From: Martinezella miluonensis
GTDB lineage: Bacteria; Pseudomonadota; Alphaproteobacteria; Rhizobiales; Rhizobiaceae
Direction of reading: 5' to 3'
DNA length: 64,000 nt
NCBI RefSeq assembly: GCF_900094545.1
Contig: NZ_FMAH01000018.1
Location: forward strand, 1 to 64,000
A program made the position numbers and the translations under genes. Positions 27,800 to 37,044 of this stretch are shown here, piece after piece. The notes below the pieces were generated by a model that saw only the letters and a list, made by a program, of their open reading frames with translations, searched no databases and was not told where the DNA came from. Within the stretch, counting starts at the first letter, position 1; each line of letters starts with the position of its first letter.

Positions 27800-28240
27800 T
27801 CAGCCTTCGGCTTCCACTTCGGCCTGAAGTTGCGTCAGGATCTCGATCAATTCCGGTGCCATATCGCGAATTTCGCGCAGATGGATGGCACTTAGTCGCT
27901 GCAGCACCTCTTCGGATCGCTCGGTCAGCTGTAATATCTGCCGGCGTTTGTCGGCGGGATCGGGATGCCGTGTGACATAGTCCGCATCGATGAGGCGTCC
28001 CACGAGTTCGGTCGCCGTATGCGGGGCGATCAGCAGCCGCTCAGCCAGCAAGCCGATCGTCATCGCCACACCTTGCGGATTGCCCTTGATCGCCAGCAAC
28101 GCCTGATGCTGCTGCGGCGGCAGGCCGGCCTCCTGCGCCGCGGACGTGCTGAAATCCGTGAACTTGCGCAGGGTGTAGCGCAATGTGGCGAGCGCCTCGT
28201 AATCCGCCTGCGAAAGAACTTCGTCCAAACGTCGCACCAT
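27800..28240 (-). CDS. MarR-family transcriptional regulator
   Basis: A 146-residue winged-helix repressor: LRYTLRKFTDFS, PPQQHQALLAIKG, LLIAPHTATELVGRLIDADYV (recognition helix) and wing HPDPADKRRQILQLTE. The ATG at 28240 has an AGAGGAT ribosome site; a frame from 28291 would cover the likely operator. It is divergent from the ClC channel gene, with a perfect palindrome between them, suggesting control of both genes. Confidence 0.92.
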   Translation of the reverse strand: MVRRLDEVLSQADYEALATLRYTLRKFTDFSTSAAQEAGLPPQQHQALLAIKGNPQGVAMTIGLLAERLLIAPHTATELVGRLIDADYVTRHPDPADKRRQILQLTERSEEVLQRLSAIHLREIRDMAPELIEILTQLQAEVEAEG

Positions 28241-28281
28241 CAAATCATCCTCTTTGCCGCAGCTTGCGGCCCTAGTTGATT

Positions 28282-28300
28282 TATATCGCATTACGATATA
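28282..28300. promoter_or_regulatory. Predicted MarR operator
   Basis: TATATCG (28282-28288), a 5-base spacer, and CGATATA (28294-28300) form a perfect inverted repeat. It is centred in the divergent promoter region of marR and the ClC gene. Size and symmetry fit a MarR dimer site. Confidence 0.65.
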
Positions 28301-28365
28301 TTTGCCATCTCAAAGCGGGAAGCGGCTGAAGGACGGCCGCGCACGCTTAGCACAGAAGGTCGCCA

Positions 28366-30165
28366 ATGCAGGACAGCACCCCCCAACAAACGAACAGGCA
28401 TGATTTCTCCGGCGGCGCCTCCCGCAAGGACAATGGCGACTTCACCACCGACAAGCGCGTCCTGCTGCTGATCGCCATGGCGCTCGTCGTCGGCACCGGT
28501 GGCGCTTTCGCGGCCTGGGTGCTCGTCAATCTCATTGCGCTCGTCAGCAACGCCTTCTGGCTGTTCAAGATCAGCACAGAGCCACTGTCCTTCGCCATGG
28601 TGACACGCTCGCCCTGGATGGTGGCCGCTCCCATTGTTGGCGGCCTCGTCATCGGCCTGATGGCACGCTATGGCTCGGAGAAGATCCGCGGTCACGGCAT
28701 TCCAGAGGCCATCGAGGCGATCCTCATCGGCGGCAGCCGCATGTCGCCGAAGGTGGCGGTGCTGAAGCCCCTGTCATCGGCCATCTCGATCGGCTCCGGC
28801 GGCCCGTTCGGCGCGGAAGGCCCGATCATCATGACCGGCGGCGCCATCGGCTCGCTCTTCGCGCAGCTCTTCCATCTCAGCGCCGCGGAGAGAAAGACCC
28901 TGCTCGTCGCCGGCGCTGCGGCCGGCATGACGGCGGTGTTCGGCACGCCGATCGCGGCAGTCATGCTTGCCGTCGAGCTGCTGTTGTTCGAATGGAAGCC
29001 ACGCAGCTTCATCCCCGTCGCGGTCGCGGCCTGCGTTTCGGTCGTCTGGCGGCCGCTGCTGATCGGCAGCGGCGCACTCTTCCCCGCTCATTTCGATATG
29101 TCGCTCTCGTGGTGGGGCATTCTGCTCGCCGCCGGCCTTGGCATCATCTCCGGCCTGCAATCCGGCCTGCTGACGACCTTGCTCTATAAGATCGAGGATG
29201 CTTTCGAGAAGCTGCCGATCGACTGGATGTGGTGGCCAGCACTTGGCGGCCTCGTCGTCGGGCTCGGCGGCTTGATCGAACCCCGCGCCCTCGGCGTCGG
29301 CTACGATATCATCGCCGATCTGCTGCACAGCCACATCGCCGTCGGCGCTGTGCTGGCGATCCTGCTGGTCAAGGCAGGCGTCTGGCTGGTCGCGCTCTCC
29401 TCCGGCACATCCGGCGGCGTTTTGGCGCCGCTGCTCATTCTTGGCGGTGCGCTGGGCTGGCTGGTGGGCCTTGTCTTGCCCGGCGATCCCGGTTTCTGGG
29501 CGATGCTCGGCATGGCGGCGATGATGGGTGGCACCATGCGCGCGCCGCTCACCGGCACCTTCTTTGCCGTCGAGCTGACCGGGGACACGAGCGCTCTCGT
29601 GCCTCTGCTGGCGGCAACGGTGGCAGCCTATGCCGTCACCGTTCTGCTGCTGCGCCGCTCTATCCTCACGGAAAAGATCGCACGGCGCGGCCAGCACATC
29701 ACCCGCGAATATGGTATCGATCCGTTCGAACTCACCCGCGCCGCCGATATCATGATCGCCAAGGTGGATACTTTGCCCGCCGCCATGCGCCTGTCCGAAG
29801 CCCTGGCACACATGACCGAGCGGTTGGATGCTCATCGCTTCTATCCCGTCGTCGAAGCCGATAGCCGCTTGGTCGGCATGATCTCACGCGCCGGTGCCTT
29901 GCGGTGGCAGAGCGAGCCGGAGCTTATGGATCAGTCGCTCTATGACGTCGTATCGGATACGTCTCTTCCGGTCGCCCATGCCGACGATACCGTCGGCCGC
30001 GTCGCCGACATCATGATCCATGCCGATACGGGACGTATTCCCGTCGTCGAACCGCAAACGGGCCGCCTTGTCGGCTTGATTGCCCGCAAGGACCTGCTGC
30101 GCTTGCGCAGCGCGACCAACCGCGCGGAACTCGAGCGCGGTGTTTATCTCGGGTCGAAAAGTTAA
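28366..30165 (+). CDS. ClC-family chloride channel/antiporter with CBS domains
   Basis: A 599-residue membrane protein. The N-terminal 440 residues form the ClC fold with selectivity motifs GSGGPFGAEGP (the gating Glu is kept; the usual Arg before it is Ala) and GTPIAAVMLAVELLL. The C-terminal part contains two CBS domains (about 455-590, ADIMIAKVDTLPA and VADIMIHADTGRIPVVE) that in other ClC proteins bind adenine nucleotides. Keeping the gating Glu suggests Cl-/H+ exchange rather than a passive channel. Possibly controlled by the divergent MarR protein. Confidence 0.93.
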   Translation: MQDSTPQQTNRHDFSGGASRKDNGDFTTDKRVLLLIAMALVVGTGGAFAAWVLVNLIALVSNAFWLFKISTEPLSFAMVTRSPWMVAAPIVGGLVIGLMARYGSEKIRGHGIPEAIEAILIGGSRMSPKVAVLKPLSSAISIGSGGPFGAEGPIIMTGGAIGSLFAQLFHLSAAERKTLLVAGAAAGMTAVFGTPIAAVMLAVELLLFEWKPRSFIPVAVAACVSVVWRPLLIGSGALFPAHFDMSLSWWGILLAAGLGIISGLQSGLLTTLLYKIEDAFEKLPIDWMWWPALGGLVVGLGGLIEPRALGVGYDIIADLLHSHIAVGAVLAILLVKAGVWLVALSSGTSGGVLAPLLILGGALGWLVGLVLPGDPGFWAMLGMAAMMGGTMRAPLTGTFFAVELTGDTSALVPLLAATVAAYAVTVLLLRRSILTEKIARRGQHITREYGIDPFELTRAADIMIAKVDTLPAAMRLSEALAHMTERLDAHRFYPVVEADSRLVGMISRAGALRWQSEPELMDQSLYDVVSDTSLPVAHADDTVGRVADIMIHADTGRIPVVEPQTGRLVGLIARKDLLRLRSATNRAELERGVYLGSKS

Positions 30166-30239
30166 GGGGAGGAGGACTGGCGTCAGCGCGGCACAAAGAA
30201 CTACGCAACGCCTTCCTTGCCTTAGCGAGGAAAATTTAA

Positions 30240-30399
30240 GAGCGATCCACGACAACCGATGGATGTTTACGATCCTGGGTGCCTACAAACGTAGGTGGGC
30301 GCCGTGTGTCCAGGCCCACGGGCCTAGTCAGGGACAGCTCCCTTTGGATCGAGTATGGCCCCAGGGATTGTGGTTCCTGTCGGGAAGCGCAGACCGCTC
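30240..30399 (-). ncRNA. ssrS: 6S RNA
   Basis: A minus-strand RNA candidate of about 160 nt located downstream of zapA, the conserved place for 6S in proteobacteria. Its 5' end GAGCGGTC (30399-30392) pairs completely, with one G-U, with the 3' end GATCGCTC (plus-strand 30240-30247), giving the closing stem of a long hairpin. The segment holds alpha-type 6S blocks such as CGACAGGAACC, GGGAGCTGTCCCTG and GCGCCCACCTACG. TATATAG at 30409-30403 is a good -10, and an AU-rich tail follows the stem. 6S RNA binds the sigma-70 holoenzyme as an open-promoter mimic. Confidence 0.88.
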
Positions 30400-30464
30400 G
30401 AACTATATAAAGTGGATTCAGCCTTTCTGCCAGAGGGTGATGAGCGCCACCCTCAGAAATAAAC

Positions 30465-30842
30465 TCAGCCCTGCTCAGGGCTCGGCCGGGCGAGAAGCTT
30501 CTCGGTAATGCCGTGGATGCGTGTCGTCACCTCATCGATGACGCTCGCCAGCGTCTCCTCGGCCCGCGCATTGGCGGCCATGGTCGTATCGCGATTGCTC
30601 GTCAGGGATTCCAGCTCGGCTTCGAGCGAAGACACGCGGCGCGTGAGTTCCGCCACTTCGTCGGTGATCATGATGCCGGCCATGACCGTCAGGCGCAGGT
30701 CGCCGATCTCTCCGAACTGGTTCTTCAAATGCAGCACATAGCGGTCGAAGCGAGTGGCGAGATCCGTCAGATGATCTTCCTGCCCCTCTTCGCAGGCCAT
30801 CCGGTAGGCTTTGCCGTCGATCGTTACCGTTACTTGTGCCAT
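30465..30842 (-). CDS. zapA: Cell division protein ZapA
   Basis: A 125-residue ZapA, which bundles FtsZ filaments. The N-terminal ZapA domain has VTVTIDGKAYRMACEEGQE and DLRLTVMAGIMITDEV, followed by a coiled-coil from ELTRRVSSLEAELESL. It is followed about 65 bases later by the 6S RNA gene on the same strand, and preceded by a DUF4164 coiled-coil gene. Confidence 0.95.
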   Translation of the reverse strand: MAQVTVTIDGKAYRMACEEGQEDHLTDLATRFDRYVLHLKNQFGEIGDLRLTVMAGIMITDEVAELTRRVSSLEAELESLTSNRDTTMAANARAEETLASVIDEVTTRIHGITEKLLARPSPEQG

Positions 30843-30887
30843 TCGACTTTCCGATCATTGCCGTGTCGCGACGGCTGCCCCAAGGGA

Positions 30888-31163
30888 TCAGCGGTCCAGC
30901 ACGGCTCTTATGGTTTCCATCGCCGTAACAAGCCGGCGCGACACCTCACGATTGACTTCCTCGAGCCGGTTCGCACGGAACTCGGCCTGATCCAGCTCCT
31001 GAGCAAGACGAGAGCGATCTGCATGAACCCGCCGCACCTCGCCTTCTATGTCGCTATGCGCACGCTCGCGCTCGAACCGCCCGTCAACTGCGCTTTCCAA
31101 AGTGGAAAGCGCCTGGCGCAACTGGGCGAGCGCTGCGTCCACCGTTTTGCCTGAAGGTGTCAT
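30888..31163 (-). CDS. DUF4164 coiled-coil protein
   Basis: A 91-residue, mostly alpha-helical protein (LAQLRQALSTLESAV, DIEGEVRRVHADRSRLAQEL, NRLEEVNREVSRRLVTAMETI), a DUF4164 family member found upstream of zapA in rhizobia. The start at 31163 (MTPSGKTVDAA) matches the compact family form; an extension to 31235 is possible. Its place beside zapA suggests a link with division, unproven. Confidence 0.82.
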   Translation of the reverse strand: MTPSGKTVDAALAQLRQALSTLESAVDGRFERERAHSDIEGEVRRVHADRSRLAQELDQAEFRANRLEEVNREVSRRLVTAMETIRAVLDR

Positions 31164-31565
31164 GGCCTTCGATACTCCGCGCAAGGCCCGAATCAAAACA
31201 TCCGGCCACTTGTCTGATTTCGCAACAATATTCAACTCTGCAACAGCACGTCAATAAAGGCTGCCATGTGGCACCCTCCCTATTCTGTGGATGAATGCCT
31301 CCTTTGCCGGCCGTACAGGCCTTGTCGCATGATTGTCGTCTTTTGTAAAAGTAAACGGGCAAATGTCAAAAAATTGCCGCAGGGACCCTGGATTGAACCG
31401 TCGATTTATTGACTTGCTCGCCCCAACTGCTATGTCTCAGCCGCCTGAGGCGACGTTGAAAATGGCGTTCGGAAGAGCGTCTCCCTTTTACCCGCCTTTC
31501 AACCGATGGCCCTCCCTCCCAGGCGTGCGGCCATCCCCCGAACCCGGAACACTGCGGAAAAACCC
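31164..31565 (+). other. Divergent gap between the DUF4164 gene and tkt
   Basis: 402 bases without a gene. It contains the predicted tkt promoter at 31408-31435 and should hold the minus-strand promoter for the DUF4164-zapA-6S block. I found no other structure. Confidence 0.5.
31408..31435 (+). promoter_or_regulatory. Predicted tkt promoter
   Basis: ATTGAC (31408-31413) and CTATGT (31430-31435) with a 16-base spacer resemble the rhizobial consensus CTTGAC-N17-CTATAT. It gives a leader of about 125 bases to tkt. Confidence 0.5.
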
Positions 31566-33548
31566 ATGAACTCTCGCGAACAACACGACCGGATGGCAAA
31601 TGCGATCCGTTTCCTTGCCATGGATGCTGTCGAGAAGGCCAATTCCGGTCACCCCGGTTTGCCAATGGGAATGGCTGATGTCGCTACCGTTCTCTTTGGC
31701 AAATATCTGCGCTTCGATCCGAAGAACCCCCATTGGCCGGACCGCGACCGTTTCGTCCTGTCGGCTGGCCACGGCTCGATGCTGCTTTATTCGGTTCTCT
31801 ACCTCACCGGCTATCCGGACATGACGGTCGAGGAGCTGCAGCGCTTCCGCCAGCTCGGTTCCAAGACCGCCGGACATCCGGAATACGGCCACGCCACCGG
31901 CATCGAAACCACCACCGGCCCGCTTGGCCAGGGCATTGCCAATGCCGTCGGCATGGCGATCGCCGAGCGCAAGCTGCGCGAGGAGTTCGGCGCAGAGCTT
32001 CAGGATCACTACACCTACGCCATGTGCGGCGACGGCTGCCTGATGGAAGGTATCAGCCATGAAGCGATCGCTCTGGCCGGTCACCTCAAGCTCAACAAGC
32101 TGATCCTGTTCTGGGACAACAATTCCATCACCATCGACGGCGCCATCTCGCTTTCGGATTCGACCGACCAGGTCGCCCGCTTCAAGGCCGTTCACTGGAA
32201 CACCATCGAAGTCGACGGCCACGATCAGGCCGCCATCAGTGCCGCTATCGAAGCCGCCCATAAGTCCGACCGCCCGACGTTCATCGCTTGCAAGACCATC
32301 ATCGGTTTCGGCGCTCCGAACAAGCAGGGCACCCACAAGGTACACGGCTCGCCGCTTGGCGCCGAAGAAATCGCCGCCACCCGCGTCGCACTGGACTGGC
32401 CCTACGAGCCCTTCGTCATCCCGAACGGCATTCTCGGTGAATGGCGCGCTGCCGGCGGGCGCTCGGTCAGCACCCGCGAAGCCTGGGAGGGCCGCCTTGC
32501 CGGTGCAGAAGCGGGCAAGAAGGCTGAATTCACCCGCCGCTTTGCTCATGAGCTGCCCGCCGGCTTCGACGCCGCCATCAGCGACTACAAGAAGAAGCTT
32601 GCCGAAACCAAGCCGACGCTTGCAACCCGCAAGGCATCGGAAGACGCGCTCGAAGTCATCAACGGCTTCATTCCAGAAACGATCGGCGGCTCGGCCGACC
32701 TGACGCCGTCGAACAACACCAAGACGAGCCAGATGAAGTCGATCACCCCGACCGACTTCTCCGGCCGTTACATGCACTGGGGTATCCGCGAACACGGCAT
32801 GGCTGCCGCGATGAACGGCATCTCCCTGCACGGCGGTCTCATCCCCTATAGCGGCGGCTTCCTGATCTTCTCGGACTATTGCCGTCCGCCGCTCCGCCTC
32901 GCCGCTCTGATGGGCATCCGTGCCATCCACGTCCTGACGCATGATTCCATCGGCGTCGGCGAAGACGGCCCGACCCACCAGCCGGTCGAGCAGGTCGCCA
33001 GCCTGCGTGCCATCCCGAACTTCCAGCTGTTCCGCCCGGCGGACGCAACGGAGACGGCCGAATGCTGGCAGATCGCGATCAAGACGACGAACCGTCCGTC
33101 CGGTCTCGCTCTGACCCGCCAGAACCTCTTGGCCGCTCGCACCGAATACAGCGAGAAGAACCTCTGCGAACTCGGCGCCTACACGCTGGCAGGCAATGCC
33201 GACGCCAAGGTGACGATCTTCGCTTCGGGCTCCGAAGTCGAACTTGCTGTCGCAGCCCGCACGGCTCTCGAAGGCAAGGGTATTTCCACGCGCGTCGTTT
33301 CCGTTCCCTGCACCGAACTCTTCTTCGAGCAGCCGGACGCCTACCGCAAGGAAGTCATCGGCAACTCGCCGGTCAAGGTCGCCGTCGAAGCCGGCGTTCG
33401 CGAAGGCTGGGATGCATTCATCGGACCGGAAGGCGCCTTCATCGGCATGAAGAGCTTCGGCGCTTCGGCTCCGTACAAGGACGTCTACAAGCACTTCGGC
33501 ATCACCACCGAAGCCGTAGTCGCAGCCGCTGAGGCAAAGCTTTCCTGA
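31566..33548 (+). CDS. tkt: Transketolase
   Basis: Thiamine-diphosphate enzyme of the pentose phosphate and Calvin pathways. The 660 residues include the motifs [32 protein letters not shown], the TPP-binding [12 protein letters not shown] ending at [10 protein letters not shown], and the pyrimidine domain with [13 protein letters not shown] and [15 protein letters not shown]. The start at 31566 ([12 protein letters not shown]) fits the family; the frame extends 20 codons further. It precedes gap on the same strand, as in other rhizobia. Confidence 0.97.
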   Translation: MNSREQHDRMANAIRFLAMDAVEKANSGHPGLPMGMADVATVLFGKYLRFDPKNPHWPDRDRFVLSAGHGSMLLYSVLYLTGYPDMTVEELQRFRQLGSKTAGHPEYGHATGIETTTGPLGQGIANAVGMAIAERKLREEFGAELQDHYTYAMCGDGCLMEGISHEAIALAGHLKLNKLILFWDNNSITIDGAISLSDSTDQVARFKAVHWNTIEVDGHDQAAISAAIEAAHKSDRPTFIACKTIIGFGAPNKQGTHKVHGSPLGAEEIAATRVALDWPYEPFVIPNGILGEWRAAGGRSVSTREAWEGRLAGAEAGKKAEFTRRFAHELPAGFDAAISDYKKKLAETKPTLATRKASEDALEVINGFIPETIGGSADLTPSNNTKTSQMKSITPTDFSGRYMHWGIREHGMAAAMNGISLHGGLIPYSGGFLIFSDYCRPPLRLAALMGIRAIHVLTHDSIGVGEDGPTHQPVEQVASLRAIPNFQLFRPADATETAECWQIAIKTTNRPSGLALTRQNLLAARTEYSEKNLCELGAYTLAGNADAKVTIFASGSEVELAVAARTALEGKGISTRVVSVPCTELFFEQPDAYRKEVIGNSPVKVAVEAGVREGWDAFIGPEGAFIGMKSFGASAPYKDVYKHFGITTEAVVAAAEAKLS

Positions 33549-33566
33549 GGGCGCTGACAAGCGCCC
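33549..33566 (+). other. Hairpin directly after the tkt stop codon
   Basis: GGGCGCT (33549-33555), a 4-base loop and AGCGCCC (33560-33566) start at the base after the TGA stop. There is no T-run, so it is not a classic terminator. It may protect the tkt 3' end or set differential tkt/gap expression. Confidence 0.5.
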
Positions 33567-33611
33567 CCAAATCCAATAGATAAACACCCTGAGTGAAAGG
33601 GAGTGACATTC

Positions 33612-34622
33612 ATGACTGTAAAAGTAGCCATCAACGGCTTTGGCCGCATCGGCCGTAACGTACTGCGCGCGATCGTCGAATCGGGCCGCACCGACATCGA
33701 AGTCGTTGCCATCAACGACCTCGGCCCGGTCGAAACCAACGCGCACCTGCTGCGTTACGATTCTATCCACGGCAAGTTTCCGGCCGAAGTAAAGGTCGAA
33801 GGCGACACGATCATCGTTGGCGGCGGTAAGCCGATCAAGGTCACGGCGATCAAGGATCCGGCAACGCTGCCGCATCGCGATCTCGGCGTTGACATCGCGA
33901 TGGAATGCACCGGCATCTTCACGGCCCGCGACAAGGCCGCCGCTCACCTGACGGCCGGTGCCAAGCGCGTCATCGTTTCGGCTCCTGCTGACGGCGCCGA
34001 CCTGACCGTCGTTTTCGGCGTCAACCACGACCAGCTCACCAAGGAGCACCTGGTCATCTCCAACGCGTCCTGCACCACGAACTGCCTAGTGCCGGTGGTC
34101 AAGGTTCTCGACGACGCCGTCGGCATCGACCACGGCTTCATGACGACCATCCACTCCTACACCGGTGACCAGCCGACGCTCGACACCATGCACAAGGACC
34201 TGTACCGCGCCCGCGCCGCAGCCCTGTCCATGATCCCAACCTCGACGGGCGCCGCAAAGGCCGTTGGTCTCGTTCTGCCGCACCTGAAGGGCAAGCTCGA
34301 CGGCACGTCGATCCGCGTTCCCACGCCGAACGTCTCGGTTGTCGACTTCAAGTTCGTGTCCAAGAAGGCAACGACGGTTGGCGAAATCAACGAAGCCATC
34401 AAGGCTGCATCGAACGGCAAGCTGAAGGGCATCCTCGGCTACACCGACGAGCCGCTGGTTTCCCGCGACTTCAACCATGACAGCCACTCGTCGATCTTCG
34501 CGACCGACCAGACCAAGGTCATGGAAGGCAACTTCGTGCGCGTCCTGTCCTGGTACGACAACGAATGGGGCTTCTCCAGCCGCATGTCCGACACGGCAGT
34601 TGCCTTCGCAAAGCTGATCTGA
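33612..34622 (+). CDS. gap: Glyceraldehyde-3-phosphate dehydrogenase, type I
   Basis: The 336-residue glycolytic NAD-dependent enzyme begins [20 protein letters not shown]. The active-site cysteine lies in [12 protein letters not shown], with the partner His in the following domain. Also seen are [12 protein letters not shown] and [13 protein letters not shown]. The ATG at 33612 has the ribosome site AAGGGAGTG. It follows tkt by about 60 bases and is closed by a strong terminator. Confidence 0.97.
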   Translation: MTVKVAINGFGRIGRNVLRAIVESGRTDIEVVAINDLGPVETNAHLLRYDSIHGKFPAEVKVEGDTIIVGGGKPIKVTAIKDPATLPHRDLGVDIAMECTGIFTARDKAAAHLTAGAKRVIVSAPADGADLTVVFGVNHDQLTKEHLVISNASCTTNCLVPVVKVLDDAVGIDHGFMTTIHSYTGDQPTLDTMHKDLYRARAAALSMIPTSTGAAKAVGLVLPHLKGKLDGTSIRVPTPNVSVVDFKFVSKKATTVGEINEAIKAASNGKLKGILGYTDEPLVSRDFNHDSHSSIFATDQTKVMEGNFVRVLSWYDNEWGFSSRMSDTAVAFAKLI

Positions 34623-34708
34623 TCCGGGGCTTCACCCCCTTTGCGACGACAGCCCACCGGTGTCGAAGCAAGTTGGATAAAAAGCCTGCGATCATCATCG
34701 CAATCGAT

Positions 34709-34744
34709 AAAGCCGGCGGCGCAGTCATCTGCGCCGCCGGCTTT
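34709..34744 (+). terminator. Rho-independent terminator after gap
   Basis: A 16-bp perfect stem, AAAGCCGGCGGCGCAG (34709-34724) with its complement at 34729-34744, a 4-base loop, and a short T-rich tail. The strongest hairpin in the window. Confidence 0.85.
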
Positions 34745-35121
34745 GTTATAGAAGGGGCTCGAAAGCCGATCTTTTGATCGTGCCGCGTCCCCTCGACGGC
34801 TACGGCGCGGCGGGTGCCCGCCCCGCATCATCTTAAAAACATTTCGATTTTTTCTGCACTGCCCTGCTATGGTCCAGATTTACCAATAAATTTTGAAACT
34901 CGAAGTCTCCCAGGGCGTTCCAAGCCACTTTGCTGTTCTGGCAGAGTGCATCACACCATGACGTTGCAGTCGTCGGAAAGAGTTTCAATGCGTAGACTCT
35001 CCTCCGAGCGATTTCCGTGTTTGCCAATTTGCCCGGCGCGGCGGCATGATGGAAACTGGAGAGATTTTCAAGATTCCGGGCTTTTGGCCCCAGCAGCGGC
35101 GCACGGAAAGGGAAAGAAAAG
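34745..35121 (+). other. Gap between the gap terminator and the antiporter gene
   Basis: 377 bases with no credible gene. The stretch around 34835-34900 is AT-rich and may include the promoter of the antiporter gene, but no clear hexamer pair was found. Confidence 0.4.
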
Positions 35122-36972
35122 GTGGAGGCATTTTACGTCATCGTGCTGATCAGCACGGTCCTTATTCTCATTGCGGCCTTCTCCAGCCTTATTGCCTTCC
35201 GTTTCGGCGCCCCCCTGCTTCTGCTCTTCCTGATGATCGGCCTTGCCGCCGGCACGGATGGGCTCGGCATCGAATTCTCCAACAATTATCTCGCCTATAT
35301 TCTCGGCTCGCTGGCGCTTGCCATCATCCTCTTCGATTCAGGCTACGGCACGCCGATCCAGGCCTTCAAGCTTGCCGCCGCACCGGCGCTGACCATTGCC
35401 TCCGTCGGCGTCATCGTGACGGCTGCGCTGTTCGGCCTTGCCTCCACCTGGCTCCTCGGCTTCACTTGGCTGCAGGGTCTACTGCTCGGCTCCATCGTCG
35501 CCTCGACGGATGCGGCCGCCGTCTTCTTCCTGCTGCGCATCGGTGGCATCAATATCCGCGACAAGGTGCGCTCGACGCTGGAAGTCGAATCCGGCACCAA
35601 CGACCCGATGGCGATCTTCCTGACGCTTGCCTTGGTCGAGCTGCTGGCAAGCGGCGAAGGCTATGCGGGCATCAACATCGCCATGCTGGCGACCTTCATC
35701 AAGCAGATGGGCCTCGGCGTCATCCTCGGCCTGTTCGGCGGCATGATGATCGTTCTCATCGTCAGCCGGCTGGAGACCGATCGCGGCCTGACACCGATCT
35801 TCGTGCTGGCGCTGGCCCTGCTCGTCTTCTCCTTCACGGGCGCCGTCGGCGGCAGCGGCTTCCTCGCCGTTTATGTCGCCGGCATCTATGCCGGCAATCG
35901 CAGAATGCCCGCCTCGGCCTCGATCAAGCGCTTCCAGGACGGCATGACCTGGCTGGCGCAGATCATCATGTTCCTCGTTCTTGGCCTGCTCGCCACACCA
36001 TCGGAATTTCCCGCCATCGCCATTCCGGCCGTGGCGCTGGCGCTATTCCTGATTTTCATCGCCCGCCCGATCGCCGTATGGCTCTGCCTGCTGCCCTTCG
36101 ATTACACTCAGCGCGAAACCGGCTTCGTCGCCTGGGTCGGCCTGCGTGGCGCAGTCTCCATCCTGCTTGCCATCATGCCGATCCTCGGTAACCTCCAATC
36201 GGGCCAGACCTATTTCAACGTCGCTTTCATCGTCGTGCTGGTGTCGCTGCTCGTGCAGGGCTGGACCATCAAGCCGATGGCGCGGCGCCTCGGCCTCATC
36301 GTTCCCCCGCGCATGGGGGCGATCGACAAAGTCGAAGTCGATCTGCCGGGCACCGTCAATCACGAACTCCTCACCTACCGCGTCGTGAAGGACAGTCCGG
36401 TCTTGCGCGGCGAACGCATTCCTCGTTGGGCCATGCCCTCGCTTGTCGTGCGCGACGGCAAATCCATGCGTTATCAATATGCCGGCCGCCTGCGCGAACA
36501 CGATATCGTCTATCTCTTCGTTTCGCCCAATTATTCTCGCCTGCTCGACCGCCTCTTCGCCAGCCGCGCGCCGGTCGATCCGGATGATGCCGAATTCTTC
36601 GGTGCTTTCTCGATCTCGCCGCTGCGCCCGGCTGCCGATCTCGATGCAGCCTACGGACCGGGGCTGCTGAGCGAACAGGAGAAGGGTTTGACCATCGCCG
36701 AGCTCATGCGCCACCGCTTGGGCGGCAAGGCCGACTATGCGGATCGCGTTCGTCTGGGCGAGATCATCCTCATCGTCCGCGATCTCGACGAGAACGACCA
36801 TATCCAGTCCGTCGGCATGTCGCTCGAAGCGGTGGAACCACCCAGCCTCCTGCCGATCTTCATCAATCTCCACGATATTTTCAACAGCATCCGCGCCTAC
36901 CTGCAGAAGCGCCGTGAGCGCACGCATGAAGCCGTTTCAAGCGATTCGACGACGGGCAAAAACGACGCCTGA
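35122..36972 (+). CDS. K+/H+ antiporter, CPA1/NhaP2 (CvrA) type
   Basis: A 616-residue antiporter. About 12 transmembrane helices cover residues 1-395, including LLGSIVASTDAAAVFFLL with the ion-binding Asp and ESGTNDPMAIFLTLAL. Cytoplasmic TrkA-C-like and C-terminal domains follow (about 400-590). The start is GTG at 35122 with purine-rich GGGAAAGAAAAG before it. The gene interrupts the gap-pgk series, with its own space on both sides. The ion preference is from family, not visible here. Confidence 0.92.
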   Translation: MEAFYVIVLISTVLILIAAFSSLIAFRFGAPLLLLFLMIGLAAGTDGLGIEFSNNYLAYILGSLALAIILFDSGYGTPIQAFKLAAAPALTIASVGVIVTAALFGLASTWLLGFTWLQGLLLGSIVASTDAAAVFFLLRIGGINIRDKVRSTLEVESGTNDPMAIFLTLALVELLASGEGYAGINIAMLATFIKQMGLGVILGLFGGMMIVLIVSRLETDRGLTPIFVLALALLVFSFTGAVGGSGFLAVYVAGIYAGNRRMPASASIKRFQDGMTWLAQIIMFLVLGLLATPSEFPAIAIPAVALALFLIFIARPIAVWLCLLPFDYTQRETGFVAWVGLRGAVSILLAIMPILGNLQSGQTYFNVAFIVVLVSLLVQGWTIKPMARRLGLIVPPRMGAIDKVEVDLPGTVNHELLTYRVVKDSPVLRGERIPRWAMPSLVVRDGKSMRYQYAGRLREHDIVYLFVSPNYSRLLDRLFASRAPVDPDDAEFFGAFSISPLRPAADLDAAYGPGLLSEQEKGLTIAELMRHRLGGKADYADRVRLGEIILIVRDLDENDHIQSVGMSLEAVEPPSLLPIFINLHDIFNSIRAYLQKRRERTHEAVSSDSTTGKNDA

Positions 36973-37044
36973 ATGCCTTGCGTCTCCGATCATCCGTAGT
37001 ATGGTCTGCGCGCTTCACGCCACCAACAATATTGGATCCTCCCC

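Noticed and set aside
31488..34049. 853-codon open frame on the minus strand opposite tkt and gap
   Set aside because: It is a shadow of high-GC codon use in two well-supported glycolytic genes; its translation has no family features and its composition is that of antisense DNA.
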